NCBI GenBank assembly: GCA_029891345.1 | Contig: CM056994.1 | Span: 227,891,991 to 227,955,990, forward strand | Direction: 5' to 3' | Length of the DNA: 64,000 nt | Origin: Dryococelus australis | Taxonomy: Eukaryota > Arthropoda > Insecta > Phasmatodea > Phasmatidae | Part shown: piece after piece, positions 1 to 11,939 of the stretch | Layout of the letters: each line of letters begins with the position of its first letter | How positions within the stretch are numbered: position 1 is the stretch's first letter | The notes under the pieces: generated by a model | Databases searched by the model: none | Told to the model about the DNA's origin: nothing | The model's input: only the letters and a program-made list of their open reading frames with translations | Translations under genes and position numbers: made by a program

Positions 1-834
1 ACATACAGAGGAGTCCTTCCGTCATTAGCAGTTTTTCTCTGGGGTCCAGACAGCTGCTTCTCCATCCTGGAAGAAACCCCACCCTCCTCCTGCCTGAAGC
101 GCATCAGCAGTGTGGGAGGGTTGCAGCCATGCTTCAAATTTGACACACATGTAAACTTATTTCTACTTCAAGAAAATTATGTCTGTATTCCACTTTCCTG
201 CAAAATATTTCCTGCCTAAAGAGTTTAATTACCATCCCTGTAAAAGCTATTCTGAAATCTGAAAAATGTGCAGGAGCAATGAACTATGATGCATGCCGCT
301 CAACATACTAAATAACAACAATTACAACTCATTGCCAATTGTTCCTACTTCCACTACTACAGGAGAGAGAGAATTTTACACATGAATTCTCGGCAGAACA
401 CTCTACCAGGCAACAGGAACCTATAAGCAGATTCTCTTCACCTAAAGGTTATGCAACTCAGTAGGCCCCCCTCCCCCTTCCAAACTCAGAGAGCCAGCAA
501 GCCACCCGCCACCAGACAAGGCCGAGTGCTGCCGACGAGGCACGAAGCAGAAATGCTGACTAGCCAGGATGTTCACCCTCCCCACAGCCTGCACCGGCAG
601 CCTACAAGCTTCAGCTTTATAAGACCGGATGCTGCCGGGCTCTGGAGTTCATTCTTCGCAAACTCTCTCATGACATCCCAGAGCACTAATTCAGTGCTGG
701 GACCTCCAGGAACTTCAGAAGCTTTGAGTACGCCCCCAGTGGCTACTCACCATGTGTCAATATCCATCAAAAACATACACATATACTTAACTTCACTTTA
801 TCTCCTCAAGACACCCTTTTCCTAGCCAGTTTAC
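1..834. other. No supported gene; anonymous sequence
   Basis: No recognisable protein or RNA gene is visible. An open frame at 451-825 (124 codons) is proline- and serine-rich, has no motif I know and no homologous copy elsewhere in the window, so I do not call it a gene. The stretch leads into LTR-like sequence and may be the upstream part of that LTR. Confidence 0.4.
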
Positions 835-1262
835 TTTAAATACTTTTGCTTTCACCTAGAACCAGTTACACCTCTTTTTAGTAGAACCAGGTCACCTAAA
901 CCTGGAACCGCAGTTATCTTCAGCTCTCCACGGTCTGATAGGAGGTAGTACAAGGTCACGTGTTTATTGCATCTCCAATAAACACCCACTGTTCACTACT
1001 CTTCTGCTTTTCATTTACAGGGTATTTGTCTGTGTGACGATCGGGAACAGAATACGATGTGCACCGCCAACAGGAACCCAGAGTACTGACATCCACATTA
1101 GACGGTCACATGTTTCTTCCAAACCCCCGAGCACTAAGTTAGTGCTGGTGGGGAGAAACAGCGATGCCCCAACCACTAGAAACACCTTCGTGCAGGGAGG
1201 GGCTAAAAGCTCAGGTTATCTCTCACTTTGAGCATTAAGTTAGTGCTGAAGTGACCTTAGCC
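835..1262 (+). repeat. LTR-like fragment with poly(A)-signal hairpin
   Basis: The motif TAGGAGGTAGTACAAGG is followed at about 968-995 by GTGTTTATT, an 8-base loop and AATAAACAC, so the polyadenylation signal lies in a 9-bp hairpin. The same combination (TAGGAGRTAG followed by TTTATT...AATAAA) recurs near 42430-42475 and 52738-52795 on the plus strand, and in a variant form near 33370-33410 on the minus strand. I read these as R regions of one LTR family. A short repeat, GCACTAAGTTAGTGCT-like, occurs at about 1130 and 1230. Element borders and target duplications are not visible. Confidence 0.4.
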
Positions 1263-1457
1263 TGGGGGTTGCCACCCAACCCGGTGCGAACGCACAACCA
1301 ATTGGTGGCCCACACAGCTCCACGTCCCTGATCAGCCGGCATGCGTGGGGATCAGTGGGGACTCCTATAAAGCTCATGCCGGCAAGTCACTATTGGGCTA
1401 CACTTAAATTACCATTCCTGTTTAAGTGCACTGCCAAGGCTGTCAGACCAATGTGCC
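1263..1457. other. Unassigned sequence with TATA-like box
   Basis: It contains TATAAAG at about 1369 and nothing else recognised. It could belong to a chimeric or rearranged 5' LTR, because similarity to the LTRs of element A starts only at about 1458. Confidence 0.25.
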
Positions 1458-1640
1458 CTAAAAGTTTAGTAATGCAAACGTGTTTGTAAGTACGCATGGG
1501 TGAGACGGACACACAGAACCCACAGTATCCCTGAGAACCCTGAGTCTCAATAGTGCGGTGATTGGAAAGCACCTCTGGCGCCCATATTACGAGTAAGTAT
1601 TTGTTTCATCGTTCATCTCATGTCTCACCCATTGGCATCA
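1458..1640 (+). repeat. 5' LTR remnant of element A
   Basis: This stretch matches 5943-6125 closely: shared stretches include CGTGTTTGTAAGTA, GTGAGACGGACACA and CCTGAGTCTCAATAGTGCGG. It ends in GGCATCA, where the 3' LTR has AGCGTCA. Only the last 180 bp of the roughly 740-bp LTR remain; sequence to the left is unrelated. Confidence 0.8.
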
Positions 1641-1641
1641 A

Positions 1642-1655
1642 TTGGCGTTCCCAAG
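1642..1655 (+). promoter_or_regulatory. Putative primer-binding site of element A
   Basis: TTGGCGTTCCCAAG follows the LTR end directly, the usual place for a tRNA primer site, and it begins with TGG as expected for pairing to a CCA end. I cannot assign the tRNA. It differs from the tRNA-Lys-like sites of elements B, C and D. Confidence 0.4.
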
Positions 1656-1849
1656 TATTGCCAAGTGTGTTCAACCACGTCGTGTCAACTGCAAGAAGAT
1701 GGTGGACATCACGCCTGAACATCCGCTAGAAGGCATCAAGACTTCCGCGCCGGCAACCGTGAAACCCGCGACACCTGCGATTGCAATCACGAATTATATG
1801 AATACGCCGGTCGAATGCTGCTAACACTGCGGCAGAGTCAGTGAGATCA

Positions 1850-2530
1850 ATCTATTTGTAGAAAATTCATGGGACCAACCCTTATGTCAGTGTACATCCG
1901 ATACCACTTCTACACCATCAGAGAAACGCCTGTGCAAGCCCACCGGATGTGATGGGGCGGGAACCAAGTGGGCGCAGTGCCAACAGTGTAGGCAAGACTC
2001 ACATATACAATGCATAGGGCCTACAGAGTTTACCACTGCATTGGTGTTATAAACTGTGACAAGTGTCGTAAGACGAACTGTGCTGAGATCATGCTACCGA
2101 TAACACCTGAGGTGAAACCCACGCTGCCGCAAGTTGTTGTTACGTACACGCCACAGGGCTTCACCGGGCTGGATCGTAATGTATTATTTCCAACTTTTGT
2201 GGCACAAGATTTCGAAGACCCGACCACCTTCTTGGCAGTGTACGAGGAGAAATTGAACCGACTCAGTGTACACCGGGAGGACTGGACTGAAGTCAACGCC
2301 AATCGACTGAGAGGAAAAGCAGCCACATGGTGGAACCTTGCAAGAGACTATCGCGTGACGTGGGAGAGTTTTGCGATAGGTTGTTGGGAAGATTTGATAC
2401 TGACAGAGATGCCATTCAAGCACAAGCGCGGTTGTATCATGAACAGCAACATGAACGTGACAGTATTGAGGAGTTCATACAACATAAGTTAGGCTTGTTC
2501 AAGCGTTTGAACTCAGGTTAGTCGCAGTGT
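1850..2530 (+). pseudogene. gag: gag of element A, with PHD-like finger
   Basis: An N-terminal zinc finger lies at about 1932-2067 with spacing C-x4-C-x9-C-x2-C-x4-H-x2-C, then a final C-x2-C after a one-base shift (C4HC3, PHD-like). Next comes a retrotransposon gag domain at 2080-2520: a segment around LFPTFVAQDFEDPTTFLAVY, then RLRGKAATWW, then, in another frame, FCDRLLGRFDTDRDAIQAQ and a Glu-rich helix. In the family this protein packages element RNA in virus-like particles. The role of the finger is unknown; PHD fingers in host proteins usually read histone tails. At least two frameshifts and several stops disable it. Confidence 0.7.
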
Positions 2531-2899
2531 TTTAGAGATCATTGTCGCCTTGTCAACACAGGACATTAGGCCGTATCTGAGAAGGGCAACAAGGATAAGT
2601 GTTGAACAGTTTAAGCGCAAAGCGTGTTTGTATGGACAGGATGTGAAGGCGGGACAGATATACTAATCCCCGAGATTGAACTTTTACATGTCAACACCTA
2701 CAGTGATGCCAAATGTTACGCGACCGCCACCAATGTTTACACCCGCGAGGCAGAACTGTGGACACAAAAACAACTTTCAGCACAACAGCAGTGGAAATAG
2801 TTACTAGGGCAACAGGTGGGAAAACTAAGTCGGGAGGTTGGCGAAACCGCACCTGCACCAATCTCACTACCAGGTCGTATCAATCTGCCTAATGAAGAT
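2531..2899 (+). other. Degraded gag-pol junction of element A
   Basis: This lies between the gag domain and the protease. Short open stretches in all frames are broken by stops, and no CCHC knuckle can be read. It is probably the decayed C-terminal part of gag. Confidence 0.4.
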
Positions 2900-3290
2900 G
2901 GAAAGTGTTCCTAGTAACTGACAGTACCGTAATAGCGCTACGATTCTGTGTAGAACTTGAGGGAAAAGATGTCATGGCAGCTATTGAGACTGCCGCCAGT
3001 CACAATTGTGTACGCGACTGACTGATACAAGCTGTAACAACTAGAGTGCTGCCACAACGTTTACAATTTGTTACCACACACCAACAGGGAGAAGCAGAAA
3101 AGTGTTATGCACATAATGGTAGGAATCAGGGAGCTGCATACCAAGTGCAATGTTTATATTGTGCCGGACTTGTGCGAAGAAGTGATTTTGGGACTGATGT
3201 GGCTTGTTGACAATCATGCTGCGATAGAACCGCACCTGAATCATCTGCACATGGGGACACGTGGCCGATGGACTGTTTACGCCGTGGGAG
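2900..3290 (+). pseudogene. Retropepsin-like protease of element A
   Basis: This is an aspartic protease of the gypsy polyprotein, which would cleave gag-pol in the particle. The active-site region reads AAIETAASHNC at about 2977-3009, where families have D-T/S-G-A; here the catalytic Asp is Glu and the Gly is Ala (codons 2986-2994). A stop follows at about 3021. The C-terminal half, in another frame from 3068, has the typical ILGLMWL-like segment (VILGLMWLVDNHAAIEP). It is inactive by substitution and by frame breaks. Confidence 0.7.
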
Positions 3291-3339
3291 CAACACCACC
3301 ACCAACAACAACTGCTGTTCCGCTTGCTGACTTCAAGCA

Positions 3340-4185
3340 TGAGGTGCCCACTACACATCAGCAACATCTGCTGGACCAGTATGCCAGTGTGTTCCACACC
3401 GAGGGTAAGCCACAGCGCACTGACGTCACGGAGCATGCTATCATCACAACGCATGAGGACCCGGTGTACTCCAAGCCATGAGACCCAGGTATTTTCTTTC
3501 ACCACATCATCAACCAGCAGGTATGTGAGATGCTCAATGATAATGTTACTGAACCTACAAAGAGTGTCTATAATTCAGGTATCACCCTTGCTCCAAAAAA
3601 AGATGGCGAATGATGATTCTGCATTGATTTTCACCCCCTCAATAAAATAACAGTAAACATTCTGCGGCCACCAGTTATAAACCTGAAAGACACTTTGTCA
3701 ACATTAGGGCCTGCTTCAGTGTTCACATCTCTTGACTTAAAATCTGGTTATTGGCAAGTACCTAGCCGCCATCAAGACAGACAAAAAAACAGCATTTACT
3801 ACCCCAGATGGACGTAGGTTCCAATTTGTTGCTACGCCTTTTAGTTTAAAGTGTGCCCTTGCAATGTTCCAGAATTTAATGGTAAACATACTTAACGGAT
3901 ATATATATATATATAAGACTTTGTGATGGCGTATTTGGATGATGTACTTGTTTGGTCTAACAGATGGGAGGAGAATTTGCACCATTTGAGACGTGTTTGA
4001 ACAGCTCGAACATAAACTTACGTGCAAAGTGGAAAAGTGTAAGTTGGGTATGAGCAGAATGGAGTTTCTAGGACACTATGTAACAGCAAACAGACATGAA
4101 CCAGAACAACAACACATACAGGACATTCAAAACAAACCCACACCCAGATAATGTAAACAGGTCAAGAAATTTTTTGATCTGATTA
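3340..4185 (+). pseudogene. Gypsy reverse transcriptase of element A
   Basis: RNA-dependent DNA polymerase of the Ty3/gypsy type. Recognisable blocks are the N-terminal LLDQYASVFHTEGKPQRTD, then FTSLDLKSGYWQV (motif A, near 3726-3765), FQFVATPFSLKCALAMFQNL (motif B) and MAYLDDVLVWS at 3926-3958 with the YLDD catalytic box intact at 3932-3943. EFLGHYVT at about 4060 marks the thumb. At least four frameshifts and several stops separate the blocks, and a TA dinucleotide run at 3898-3915 lies just before the YLDD box. Confidence 0.85.
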
Positions 4186-4480
4186 ATTGGTCAAGGGAAT
4201 ATGTGCCAAACTTTTCCGTAATTGCTGCACCATTAACAAACAGGAATGTTTGGCCATTGTACATGCATTGCAGAAGTATCGGCTGTACTTGCTAGGAAGG
4301 CAGTTCACACGCAAAACTGGCAACTGTCTTGTATGGTTAGAGGGCATGTATAACGGGAAGAGCAAACTTGCCTGCTGGGCATTGTTACTGCAGGAATACA
4401 ATTTCAAGGTAGAACACGGGGCAGGAAAACCAATGAGCTCGCAGACGTCTTGTCCAGGAATCCTTGTCCAAATCTAACAG
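4186..4480 (+). pseudogene. RNase H fragment of element A
   Basis: The second half of the gypsy RNase H can be read: ECLAIVHALQKYRLYLLGRQ, then WALLLQEYNFKVEHGAGK, and, after a frameshift, NELADVLSRNPCPN, which is the normal end of this domain in gypsy polyproteins. The first half, with the first catalytic Asp, is missing between about 4186 and 4240, so this is a deletion derivative. Confidence 0.7.
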
Positions 4481-4769
4481 TAACTGACAACGCGACCACC
4501 GTACCATGCGATACCAACTGCAGAAACACAATCCCTTGTTGTACAAAGCGTTGTTGCCACACCACCTGGCGAACTTGTTTCTGTGAATGTACGGGACATG
4601 TTACAAGAGGTACACACTGCACAAGAAAATTCCCCAAATGCAGTGCAATGCTGGAAACACTGCATCACATGGTACACAGAGCACTGGAGTGTAGTTGACA
4701 GAGAAATACAAACCAAACCACCTGGTAATCGTGGGCAAAGAGAAACGGGAACTTGTATTATAGTATGAA
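4481..4769 (+). other. Degraded linker between RNase H and integrase
   Basis: No domain is readable. The overlapping open frames here look like the decayed spacer between RNase H and the integrase zinc domain of element A. Confidence 0.4.
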
Positions 4770-5345
4770 CATGACAGTTTGGAGCATGGACACCTGGGAT
4801 CCGAGTAAACACAAAGAAATGTGCAGAAATTCTTTCACTGGCCAGGGATTTAGGGAGATTTCAGGAAACATGTACAGAGCTGTATCATGTGTAACACCCG
4901 GAAGCCGCGAAGAGCAGATGGTGAAGCTCAACAACTGCCAAGGCTGCCAACCGAGCCATTCAAAACAGTAGCCATCGACATCATGGGCCCGCACCCATGT
5001 ACAAAAACTGGTAAAAGATTTCTTGTCGTTGCCAAAGATTTGGTTACCTGTTGGACAAAACAATAGTACACAATTTGTAGGGAGAAAGTGGAGAGAATAC
5101 TGTACCAGGTGGGGAACAGAACACAGTACCACCCCAGGGCTAACCCAACCGAGAGACGTAACCAAGACGTAAAAATCCAATTATGTGTCCGGTTAGGAGA
5201 AGATCACACTAGGTGGGCTGAATTGATCCCAGAGGTAATGTTTTGCCTAAGAAATAGAGTAAATGCGGCAACTGGGAAGACACCCGCCAAGATGGTACAA
5301 GGTCGCAAACTCTGTGCCCCCGAAGCATCCCTCGAAACCCCGCCC
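4770..5345 (+). pseudogene. Integrase of element A
   Basis: The zinc-binding region (HGHLG, then FHWPGI and CIMC) precedes the catalytic core. The core has AIDIMGPHPCTKTGKRFLVV with the first Asp at about 4979. A deletion follows, then STQFVGRKW, where the usual second Asp of the DNGTQF block is Asn (N-N-S-T-Q-F), then YHPRANPTERRNQDVK with the catalytic Glu present. FCLRNRVNAATGKTPAKMV is a normal gypsy C-terminal core segment. Integrase inserts the DNA copy into the host chromosome. This copy lacks about 30 residues of core and one catalytic Asp. Confidence 0.8.
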
Positions 5346-5385
5346 CGCAAGAGGCCGCCACCCAAACTCGTACTCGGAATGTATA

Positions 5386-6125
5386 TGTGTGTTTATTGTG
5401 AATACTCATCTCGTGCCCCATCATCTTTTAAGGGTCTTTATGTATTTTGTGTAATTTTTCAATTTGTGTACCGTGCAATTACTTCCGTCCTAGACTGCTC
5501 TCTGTATAGGCTGTCACCACACTACCCACGTGCTGGCAGGTGAGCCCAGACGAGTTTGTGTTAGTGATGCCAAGTAGTCACACATGTTAAAATGTTTTTA
5601 TCAAGGGTTTCATTTGTAATTCACAGTGTCCTGTCTTCAGGGAAAAACCGTTAGTCCACCCTAGCGGCTATCGGCCCTCTTCCGTTGTAAAGGCTATGCT
5701 TTCATGCACCTCGGTGAGATCATGCATCTAGATGTGCACTAGATTAATTGCGGGCTGGGGAGCACCCAAGCAGAATTGGCTAGTCATGACCGAGAGAATC
5801 ATAATTTCATTAGCACGTAGATTTGTACAAACAAGAATGATAAAAGCAAGTCTACAGTGAACTTACCCCTTTTATTCAGTAATGACAGTGTCCTAGCCAC
5901 ATGTATTATTTCATCAAGTGATTATTTTCAAAGTGATGTTTAGTAAAAATTTAAGTATTGCCAACGTGTTTGTAAGTATGCAAGGTGAGACGGACACATA
6001 GAACCTACAGCATCCCTGAGAACCCTGAGTCTCAATAGTGCGGTGACTGGGAAGCACCGCTGGTGCCCATATTACCAGTAAGTATTTGTGTCATTATTCG
6101 TCTCGTGTCTCACCAGACAGCGTCA
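5386..6125 (+). repeat. 3' LTR of element A
   Basis: It starts TGTGTGTTTATTG right after the integrase remnant and ends AGCGTCA. It is about 740 bp. The inverted copy at 27310-28018 matches over its full length with modest divergence, for example CGAGTTTG(T/C)GTTAGTGATG and TGTCCTGTCTTCAGGGAAA. The R-U5 part contains GTGAGACGGACACA, shared with the 5' remnant. Confidence 0.8.
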
Positions 6126-8550
<2,425 letters not shown>

Positions 8551-8944
8551 TAGAACAGTCAAGCAGGAACAATCACACCTACTCGCTTGTTACTGGACAC
8601 TCTACGATATCATTTTGTCATACCTGTTCCTATTGTCTAATATTAGTATCTAATACTGCATCACAATACCTGGACGAGTAATTTTTTGGCAATGAAAGAA
8701 ATGTTCAAAGTGTTGTTTGACATTATAATTAATTTCTCCTCCTCAGTAGGTCTGTAGCGGTTATTTTATGCCCCCAGCTGTGAAAGTAACAGCTGCCATA
8801 AAATTACTATTGTCACTGTGCTACCAGGAGAACATGAGTTGCGAAGAGGTGTACCTCCTGATACCTCATCTCCTCATGTGTCTGAATGTCGGGAATTATG
8901 ATAGTCCCACACTGGATATATACATATATATAAGAAAACACGAC
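8551..8944. other. Unassigned, upstream of copia relic
   Basis: No domain is readable. By position it may hold the decayed integrase part of the copia element, but I see no integrase motif. Confidence 0.3.
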
Positions 8945-9990
8945 TCCAGTCACAACCAAAGAGGAAATTGAAGTAACCAAACATTTGGCTAACTTTGAAC
9001 TGTATGTAGCCTATTGCCTGGCGAGTGAGTGTAACCCACAGACTTACCAAGAAGCAATCAGTGAAAGTGAAGAATGGAGAGATGCCATCCAGAAAGAACT
9101 GGATGCACACAAGAAGTTCCAAACCTGGGTTGCAGTGGATCCACCAGATTATGTGAAACCAGTAGAGACAAGATGGATATTTCAGAGCAAATCAGGCCAG
9201 GTTAGTGGCAAAAGGTTTTCAAAGACAAACTAATGGCCTGGCATATGCACCTGTAGCCAAAATGCCTACACTTAGACTTGCATTGTCATACTCAATTCAA
9301 AAAGATTCGAGTATAAGACAAATGGATGTGCCCACTGCTTTTGTGAATGGAGAACTAGAGGGTGAAGTGTACATAGTGAAACCTGAAGGAGTGGGGGGGA
9401 AGAAGAGAATTTTGAAACTACAACGTGCACTGTGTGGACTTCAAGAGTCTCCATGCTGCTGGAACCAGAGGTTTAACCAATTTGCAGTAGAAAACAATCT
9501 GAGGTGATCCATCTTTGATGCTTGTCTTTATATTGGAGACTGTGTTTGGTTGGTGTTATGGGTGGATGACATCCTGCTGTTGAGGCAGAAATCTAAGGTG
9601 GAGGAACTGGCGGAACTGCTGAAAGGGGAATTTAATGCCAAAGACATGGAGAACACACAATGCTTTGCTGGAACAGAAATTAAACTGGTGGACAGAAAAA
9701 TTGAACTGAGTCATCGTCAGCTCATTGAAAAAATGTTAAAGATGTTTAACTTACAGGAGTGTACAGCATGTCTTACCACAATGGAAGATAGGATTGAAGT
9801 AAATGATGCTGATGTTGTGATTGTTGTCCCATACAGAGAACTGGTAGGCAGTTTGACCTATCTCTCCCAAATAAGTAGGCCAGACATCACTTCCGCAACA
9901 TCATATTTGAGCCATTTTTCTGGATTGTCCAACGCGCCCCTTGTGGAATGCAGCCAAAAGAGTGCTCCGTTGCATGAAGGGCACTATTGA
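8945..9990 (+). pseudogene. Copia-type reverse transcriptase (RVT_2)
   Basis: The N-terminal copia block reads TYQEAISESEEWRDAIQKEL, then ETRWIFQSK. After a frameshift near 9190 comes ARLVAKGFQRQ, AYAPVAKMPTLRLAL and RQMDVPTAFVNGELEGEVY, motif A with its Asp. LQRALCGLQESPCCWNQRF follows. A TGA stop at 9505-9507 interrupts one frame, after which WVDDILLL gives the catalytic box with Trp in place of the common Tyr (Y-V-D-D). The tail has YRELVGSLTYLSQISRPDI, a hallmark of copia pol. It would copy element RNA into DNA; it is now broken by one stop and two shifts. Confidence 0.85.
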
Positions 9991-10497
9991 CAAAAATATG
10001 GTGTATGAAAAACACCCAGAAGAGTGTGCTCAAGTCGTTGTGTATGCAGATGCTGACTGGGGAGGTGACAAAAACGACCGTAAGAGTGTGAGTGGAATGG
10101 TATCGTTCCACTGTGGCAACTTGGTATCTTGGAGTTCAAAGAAGCAGCAGGCTGTGGCTCTGAGCTCGGTGGAGGCGGAGTACACATCCTGCAGTCTGGC
10201 AGCATCGGAACTCCTCTACCTGAAAGGCCTTTTGTCTGATTTTGTGGGGAATGAGCTGAAGGTGAAGTGTTGTTGCTTGTAGATAATCAAGGAGCTATCC
10301 ATATGATGAGAAACTACGAGAACACTAGATGCTCAAAACACACTGATATAAAATTTCATTTTCTAAATAATGATGTTGCAAAGAATCTTATGAGCGTTGA
10401 GTATGTGGAGTCTGATAAAAACATTGCAGATGTGTTTACCAAACCCTTGAGGTTTACAAAATTTTGTGAGGTTAAGGACATGCTCTGTGTAGTTTGA
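9930..10497 (+). pseudogene. Copia-type RNase H domain
   Basis: WNAAKRVLRCMKGT links the RT to RNase H. The catalytic features are visible: YADADWGGDKNDRKSVSG (first Asp), SSVEAEYTSCS (Glu) and, after a frameshift at about 10267, VDNQGAI (Asp). The C-terminus NIADVFTKPL is the standard copia ending, and the stop at 10495-10497 is the natural end. This domain removes template RNA during reverse transcription. Catalytic residues survive, but the frame is broken twice. Confidence 0.85.
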
Positions 10498-10623
10498 GTT
10501 CTTTGCTGCAGGGAACTGGGTCTGTTGTGCAATTTCAAGTCTGGCTACGTTGTGTATAGTTAGGGGTTATCGTGTATGTTTTGTCAACTGATCTGGTATA
10601 TGCTATGTTAGGTTAATAGTAAA

Positions 10624-11355
10624 CGAACACCAGAATACTTATTTGGAATCCCTACTAGGAATTTGTTGGCAGTGGACTGAATATGACCACGTGAGTTATC
10701 TAATCCCACCTAAGCCTACACAGGTAGTGAAACCACCCCCACCTATACAGCCTAGCATCACTACACTGCCAACCACGTGTAGAATCCGCACCGCTGCCAG
10801 GAAAGTACTAGATATTATCATCCGGTCCAAGCCCGCACGTAAACCCTGGATAGCCTCCCCTACCTTTGACTTCATACCTGCTCGTAAGCCCACAAGGCCA
10901 ACCCCGTATATATGCCCAGGAAGCGAGCGAGAGGCAGAATAGGACACTGTCCAGGACCACATCTCAAACCCCCCATTTCATTATCATTGGCATCTTTGTT
11001 CTCATTTAACTTAATTTCATTGCTGACAGCTGGCGTCCCGTATTTTGACAGTCTTAATGGTGAGCAAGGTCAAGCTCCCTGGGAGGGAGTCAGTCATAAT
11101 CAAGTTCACCCTGGGGTTTGATTTCCCTGCAAACCACTCAGAACCCTCCTACCATGTGGTATCCTATCAGGTACCCCAATGTGGACTAAACCCCAACCTG
11201 CCAGGCAAAAACACCTTTTCGAAACTCTTCTACCACCGAAGGGCCAATCCAATTAAATCTCAGAGGGAAATCACCACTCTCATCCGTTTCCTCTATATTT
11301 TCCATAAAGCCCCCGTGAGAGGGTCCAGAAAGTGGAGAGAGAGTGAGTACGTTAA
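10624..11355 (+). repeat. 5' LTR of element B
   Basis: It aligns with 18061-18700 over its length, sharing GTGAGTTATCTAATCCCACC, TAGAATCCGCACCGCTGCC and CATTTAACTTAATTTCATTG. A TATA-like box CGTATATATGCCC is at about 10905, the expected promoter. The end is placed just before the primer-binding site. The 5' half is open to protein (see the tail peptide). Confidence 0.75.
10643..10942 (+). CDS. Open tail-peptide frame inside the LTR of element B
   Basis: A 99-codon open frame lies inside the LTR and ends with FDFIPARKPTRPTPYIC. Related peptides are found at 62007-62109 (PDFVPVRKPKCP, element D), at 44910-44985 (LDFVPSRQATRPTLY), perhaps on the minus strand at 32860-32920 (PDYLPYRQP), and in the second LTR at 18220-18320. 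Codons differ at third positions while residues are kept, for example the codons for D-F-V/I-P-x-R, which suggests past selection on protein. I infer it is the C-terminal end of the last element ORF running into the 3' LTR. No enzymatic motif is present. Confidence 0.45.
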   Translation: MESLLGICWQWTEYDHVSYLIPPKPTQVVKPPPPIQPSITTLPTTCRIRTAARKVLDIIIRSKPARKPWIASPTFDFIPARKPTRPTPYICPGSEREAE

Positions 11356-11374
11356 TTGGTGCCCAATGTGGGGC
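11356..11374 (+). promoter_or_regulatory. Primer-binding site, tRNA-Lys type (element B)
   Basis: TTGGTGCCCAATGTGGGGC follows the LTR. The site complementary to tRNA-Lys(1,2) in known retroelements is TGGCGCCCAACGTGGGGC; this copy differs at two positions, both CpG to TpG. Elements C and D have related sites. Confidence 0.7.
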
Positions 11375-11519
11375 ATAAGCCATAGAGTATTTCAGCATTG
11401 GTGACTTAGGACAGAAGCAGTTACACCCCCCCCCCAACCTCTTTGCAATCTAGTTTGACTTCGGGGAGTTAATTTAAACACCCCGTGGCACTCAACAACC
11501 CAAAACCACCATGTACAGC

Positions 11520-11900
11520 TCCGAAGAGAGTATACGTGAGTTCCAAGAAATGTTAACCCCAGCTGACAGTGAGGGAGAATGAAACATCCTGTGCCCAGTA
11601 CACAGATATACCGAAACCGGGGACAATGTAATCTCATGCAAGCAGTACCATTACATCTGCCTAGCATGGGACTATGCACCTAGGTTTACAGATGGTCTCG
11701 AATTCAGGTGCCAGTCATGTAGGCAGGCACAGGTGAGAATATGCCAGTGGTCCGAGTGTGACGGCCAATGGTACCATATGGTACATTGTATCTTGTGTAA
11801 CTGAGAGTACCACCATATATGTGTCAGATGGCCCGACAAGCAGACTAGCAACCCATGACAGGTATATCAGTGAGAGGTGTGTCATAGGGAGCACACCGAC
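11520..11900 (+). pseudogene. PHD-like double finger leading gag, element B
   Basis: The first finger is partial: YHYICLAWDYAPRFTDGLEF then C-x2-C, lacking its central Cys pair. The second, at 11742-11880, keeps the full C-x4-C-x9-C-x2-C-x4-H-x2-C-x16 spacing; its seventh Cys codon has become TGA and other stops occur. The layout equals that of elements C and D. The role is unknown; a C4HC3 finger suggests chromatin or protein binding. Confidence 0.65.
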
Positions 11901-11939
11901 CGGCCCTCGAACCAGTATGTCGTACTAGTCCCATGACAT

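Larger units (their letters stand above)
1458..6125 (+). mobile_element. Ty3/gypsy LTR retrotransposon relic, element A
   Basis: The order is 5' LTR remnant, gag, protease, reverse transcriptase, RNase H, integrase and 3' LTR, which is the Ty3/gypsy order (integrase last). It is about 4.7 kb, shorter than usual, because parts of the RNase H and integrase core are missing and the 5' LTR is truncated. Coding frames are broken by many stops and shifts, and a small TA run lies inside the RT region at 3898-3915. The element is dead. Its LTR has a related copy on the minus strand at 27310-28018. Confidence 0.85.
8945..10497 (+). mobile_element. Ty1/copia retrotransposon pol relic
   Basis: Reverse transcriptase followed by RNase H at the very end of pol, with integrase not downstream, is the Ty1/copia order. 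Both LTRs and the gag-integrase half are missing or unrecognisable. Downstream the element runs about 125 bp past the stop before the LTR of element B begins at 10624, so the copia 3' end seems to have been cut by, or joined to, element B. Confidence 0.85.

Noticed and set aside
451-825. 124-codon open frame near the window start
   Set aside because: No motif, no repeat partner and a composition like nearby LTR DNA.
3429-3436. A second CRE-like TGACGTCA
   Set aside because: It lies within the decayed pol of element A, so it is probably coincidental.
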